In this document: positions 62,989 through 64,000 of the stretch, piece by piece
Numbering within the stretch: position 1 is the first letter of the stretch
Layout: each line of letters begins with the position of its first letter
DNA from: JANQQJ01 sp046290575
GTDB taxonomy: Bacteria; Pseudomonadota; Alphaproteobacteria; SMXS01
Reading direction: 5' to 3'
Assembly (NCBI GenBank): GCA_046290575.1
Contig: JBKAGX010000004.1
Span: 124,001-188,000 of the forward strand
DNA length: 64,000 nucleotides
The notes under the pieces: generated by a model
What the model saw: only the letters and a program-made list of their open reading frames with translations
Databases searched by the model: none
What the model was told of the DNA's origin: nothing
Translations under genes and position numbers: made by a program

Positions 62989-63031
62989 GACGACCCCGCC
63001 CTTAAAAGGCCCATCCGGGAAACACGCCTAA

Positions 63032-63646
63032 ATGATCCTCCATACGATCATGTTCTATGCCTTTGCTGTGATCACCATCGCGTCCGCGTTTATGGTGATC
63101 TCCAGCCGGAATCCCGTTCATTCGGTGCTGTTCCTGATTCTGACGTTTTTCACCGCAGCAGGCCTGTTTGTGCTGATCGGTGCCGAGTTCCTGGCGATGA
63201 TCATGGTCATTGTCTATGTCGGCGCGGTTGCCGTGCTGTTCCTGTTTGTGGTGATGATGCTCGATATCAATTTCGTCGAGTTGAGGCAGGGCTTCTTGCA
63301 ATACCTGCCGATCGGCGCGGTGATCGGCCTGATCATGTTGGTCGAGCTGATCATGGTGTTCGGGGCTTCAACGTTCGGCTCCGAAACCGTTGCGGCCTTT
63401 GCCCAGCCGGATGCATCTGTCGGCGCGGACACCAATACCGAAGCCCTGGGCCTGTTGATCTACACGGAGTATGTCTACGCGTTCCAGGCGGCGGGATTGA
63501 TCCTTCTGGTGGCAATGATCGGCGCCATTGTGCTGACGCACCGCACCCGGCCGGGCGTCAAGAAACAAAATATCGGTGAGCAGGTCCGCCGCGACCCCAG
63601 CGAGACCATCGAAGTGCGGGAAGTACCGCCAGGGCAGGGGATTTAG
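63032..63646 (+). CDS. nuoJ: NADH-quinone oxidoreductase subunit J
   Basis: Membrane subunit of the proton-pumping arm. The 204 residues have five hydrophobic segments and the conserved FLAMIMVIVYVGAVAVLFLF near 62-81. A hydrophilic tail (HRTRPGVKKQNIGEQVRRDP) lies in the cytoplasm. nuoK follows after 5 bases. Confidence 0.97.
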   Translation: MILHTIMFYAFAVITIASAFMVISSRNPVHSVLFLILTFFTAAGLFVLIGAEFLAMIMVIVYVGAVAVLFLFVVMMLDINFVELRQGFLQYLPIGAVIGLIMLVELIMVFGASTFGSETVAAFAQPDASVGADTNTEALGLLIYTEYVYAFQAAGLILLVAMIGAIVLTHRTRPGVKKQNIGEQVRRDPSETIEVREVPPGQGI

Positions 63647-63651
63647 GCGCC

Positions 63652-63963
63652 ATGCTTCAGATCGGCCTTCCGCATTATCTGACCGTCGCAGCGATTCTGT
63701 TTACGATCGGCGTCTTCGGCATCTTCCTCAACCGCAAAAACGTCATCATCATTTTGATGTCCATCGAGCTCATGCTGCTTGCGGTCAATGTCAATCTGGT
63801 CGCGTTCTCGGCCTATCTGCACGACCTGACTGGGCAGATCTTCGCCATGTTTGTGCTGACCGTGGCCGCCGGCGAGGCCGCCATCGGTTTGGCCATCCTG
63901 GTGATCTATTTCCGTAACCGCGGCACCATCGCCGTGGAAGACGTCAGCCGGCTGAGGGGCTAG
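63652..63963 (+). CDS. nuoK: NADH-quinone oxidoreductase subunit K
   Basis: Small antiporter-like membrane subunit with three transmembrane helices in 103 residues. Both key glutamates lie in membrane segments: LMSIELMLLAVNVNLVAFSA near 36 and VLTVAAGEAAIGLAILVIYF near 71. It is followed by nuoL after 3 bases. Confidence 0.98.
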   Translation: MLQIGLPHYLTVAAILFTIGVFGIFLNRKNVIIILMSIELMLLAVNVNLVAFSAYLHDLTGQIFAMFVLTVAAGEAAIGLAILVIYFRNRGTIAVEDVSRLRG

Positions 63964-63966
63964 GGC

Positions 63967-64000
63967 ATGTATTCTCTCATTGTCTTTCTGCCCCTGATCG
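63967..64000 (+). CDS. nuoL: NADH-quinone oxidoreductase subunit L (5' end only)
   Basis: Only the first 11 codons are inside the window: MYSLIVFLPLI, hydrophobic and in keeping with NuoL starts. The assignment rests on position after nuoK and the conserved order nuoK-nuoL. Confidence 0.8.
   Translation, partial: MYSLIVFLPLI

Overview
The window looks like a chromosomal segment of an alphaproteobacterium with moderately high GC content. The evidence is gene order: tig-clpP-clpX-lon-hup-tRNA-nuoA...; purN/purM divergent from DUF2066-phosphatidyltransferase-hdaA-ppk-ppx; rpsF-rpsR-rplI beside fabD; separate nuoC and nuoD. HdaA and an adrenodoxin-type ferredoxin point the same way. The purM/DUF2066/hdaA/ppk arrangement is reminiscent of Rhodospirillales-like lineages, but that placement is inference. 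Nearly all of the window is housekeeping sequence with coding density above 90 percent. No gene-free stretch exceeds about 240 bases. I see no insertion sequence, prophage, CRISPR array, rRNA operon or recognisable defence or secretion cluster.

Layout. (1) 1-6912, minus strand: one tightly packed operon dnaB-mlaE-mlaF-radA-cvpA-purF-SDR. (2) 6913-8644: rplI, rpsR and rpsF (minus) with a terminator, promoter and possible S6:S18 leader; candidate DnaA boxes lie ahead of dnaB. (3) 8645-15407, plus: fatty-acid genes fabD-fabG-acpP-fabF, then mltG, an opposing SDR gene, yicC and gmk. (4) 15408-17260: a small variable patch with a Sel1-repeat lipoprotein, a DM13 protein and a SnoaL-like protein. 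(5) 17273-22719, minus: envelope operon lptD-surA-pdxA-rsmA; pepA-holC diverge from it. (6) 24925-29380: a SnoaL-like gene, ndk, purM-purN, a DUF2066 protein and a CDP-alcohol phosphatidyltransferase. (7) 29377-33872: hdaA, ppk, ppx, with a Pho-box-like repeat before ppk. (8) 33869-38542: a hydrolase, cysE, two cysteine desulfurases in tandem, a 2Fe-2S ferredoxin and a TfoX-like protein. (9) 38555-44637, minus: rhlE, parE, a periplasmic coiled-coil protein, and glnB-glnA under a strong sigma-54 promoter candidate. (10) 44843-54656, plus: an aminotransferase, tRNA-His, nnrD, tRNA-Leu, tig-clpP-clpX-lon, hup, tRNA-Val, tRNA-Asp. (11) 54801 to the end: the complex I operon nuoA to nuoL, cut by the window edge.

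How the genes work together. Region 3 makes acyl chains on ACP. Regions 1 and 5 move lipid and LPS in the envelope. Region 8 couples cysteine synthesis to sulfur mobilisation for Fe-S clusters, and region 11 encodes an enzyme that needs many such clusters. Region 10 is the protein folding and degradation module. Regions 7 and 9 are candidates for phosphate and nitrogen control.

I did not find a convincing undescribed system. The points most worth a second look are the purM start, where one base in an A6 run separates a good ATG from the reading frame, the two tandem desulfurases without scaffold genes, the DnaA-box pair before dnaB, the sigma-54 and Pho-type promoter elements, and the Sel1/DM13 patch.
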